Below are positions 33,146 to 33,243 of a stretch of 33,243 nt of DNA, one piece after another (positions within the stretch are counted from its first letter, which is position 1; the number at the start of each line of letters is the position of its first letter). The DNA is from Terrimonas pollutisoli (GTDB taxonomy: Bacteria > Bacteroidota > Bacteroidia > Chitinophagales > Chitinophagaceae), in NCBI RefSeq assembly GCF_029360765.1, contig NZ_JARKNA010000030.1, positions 1 through 33,243 on the forward strand, given 5' to 3'. A model generated the notes under the pieces. It saw only the letters and a list, made by a program, of their open reading frames with translations. It was not told where the DNA came from and ran no database searches. Position numbers and translations under genes: made by a program.

Positions 33146-33243
33146 TTAATTAGAGTTTTCAAATGTAATTTTCTTTTTGTTATCCGCCGCTTTATCCACG
33201 ACCGGCTGCGCTTCAATTTGTAAATGATTTCCGCTTGCCGGTG
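33146..33243 (-). CDS. 3' end of a minus-strand gene running off the window
   Basis: On the minus strand one frame is open from the window edge to a TAA at 33148-33146. It encodes at least 31 C-terminal residues with orderly codons, ending NKKKITFENSN. The lysine-rich polar tail and codon pattern look genuine, but the family cannot be named. It converges on the defence operon and ends only nine bases from the last plus-strand stop codon. A second frame is also open over this short distance, so the call is tentative. Confidence 0.4.
   Translation of the reverse strand, partial: PASGNHLQIEAQPVVDKAADNKKKITFENSN

Noticed and set aside
33190..33200. Single TTATCCACG resembling a DnaA box near the right end
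   Set aside because: It is one isolated near-match inside the coding tail of a minus-strand gene, with no cluster.

Overview
The window looks like a chromosomal segment of a Bacteroidota bacterium, probably of the Chitinophagaceae type. The reasons are TAnnTTTG-type -7 promoter elements in front of several genes, few Shine-Dalgarno sequences, a tyrosine recombinase of the Bacteroides branch lacking the first catalytic arginine, a FecI-like ECF sigma relic, and a secreted CarboxypepD_reg-like protein. No taxon marker was searched, so the family assignment is inference.

Bases 1 to about 12,000 are conserved backbone. They hold glyA (minus), a sugar nucleotidyltransferase, a nitronate monooxygenase/FabK-like flavoprotein and a small secreted beta-sandwich protein (plus). 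A membrane-anchored coiled-coil repeat protein, a NatAB-like ABC exporter pair and a COG2509-type FAD dehydrogenase follow on the minus strand. Then come a 600-base AT-rich gap, dnaA, tRNA-Ser(GCT), a truncated tRNA-Pro-like relic and an intact tRNA-Pro(TGG). Rho-independent terminators close several of these units.

From about 12,000 to the end the window is a genomic island beside tRNA-Pro. A tyrosine recombinase gene starts 300 bases downstream of the tRNA in the same orientation. It is followed by a DUF1016/YhcG-family PD-(D/E)XK protein, an ECF sigma gene broken by an in-frame TGA, and about 0.5 kb without an intact gene.

The main cargo (15,877-32,923) is a run of six tightly spaced plus-strand genes: an XRE-type regulator, RmuC, a 1751-residue DEAD/DEAH helicase with a DUF1998-like region and a Vsr-like C-terminal nuclease region, a DrmD-like SNF2 helicase, a TrlF-type PHP plus SMC-like ATPase, and a 1295-residue Eco57I-like adenine methyltransferase. 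This resembles class 1 DISARM (DrmD + DrmMI + DrmA/DrmB) with three differences. The helicase and DUF1998 parts are fused, no separate phospholipase-D gene (drmC) is present, and TrlF sits between the SNF2 and methylase genes. I infer a modification-based anti-phage system: the methylase marks self, the two helicases and TrlF act on unmodified or invading DNA, the Vsr-like domain is a candidate nuclease, and the XRE protein controls expression. The methylase has an AT-rich central block where its target recognition domain should be, which suggests a recent swap of specificity.

The right end of the island is not seen. The last 300 bases hold a short, probably truncated ORF and the 3' end of a minus-strand gene that runs off the window.
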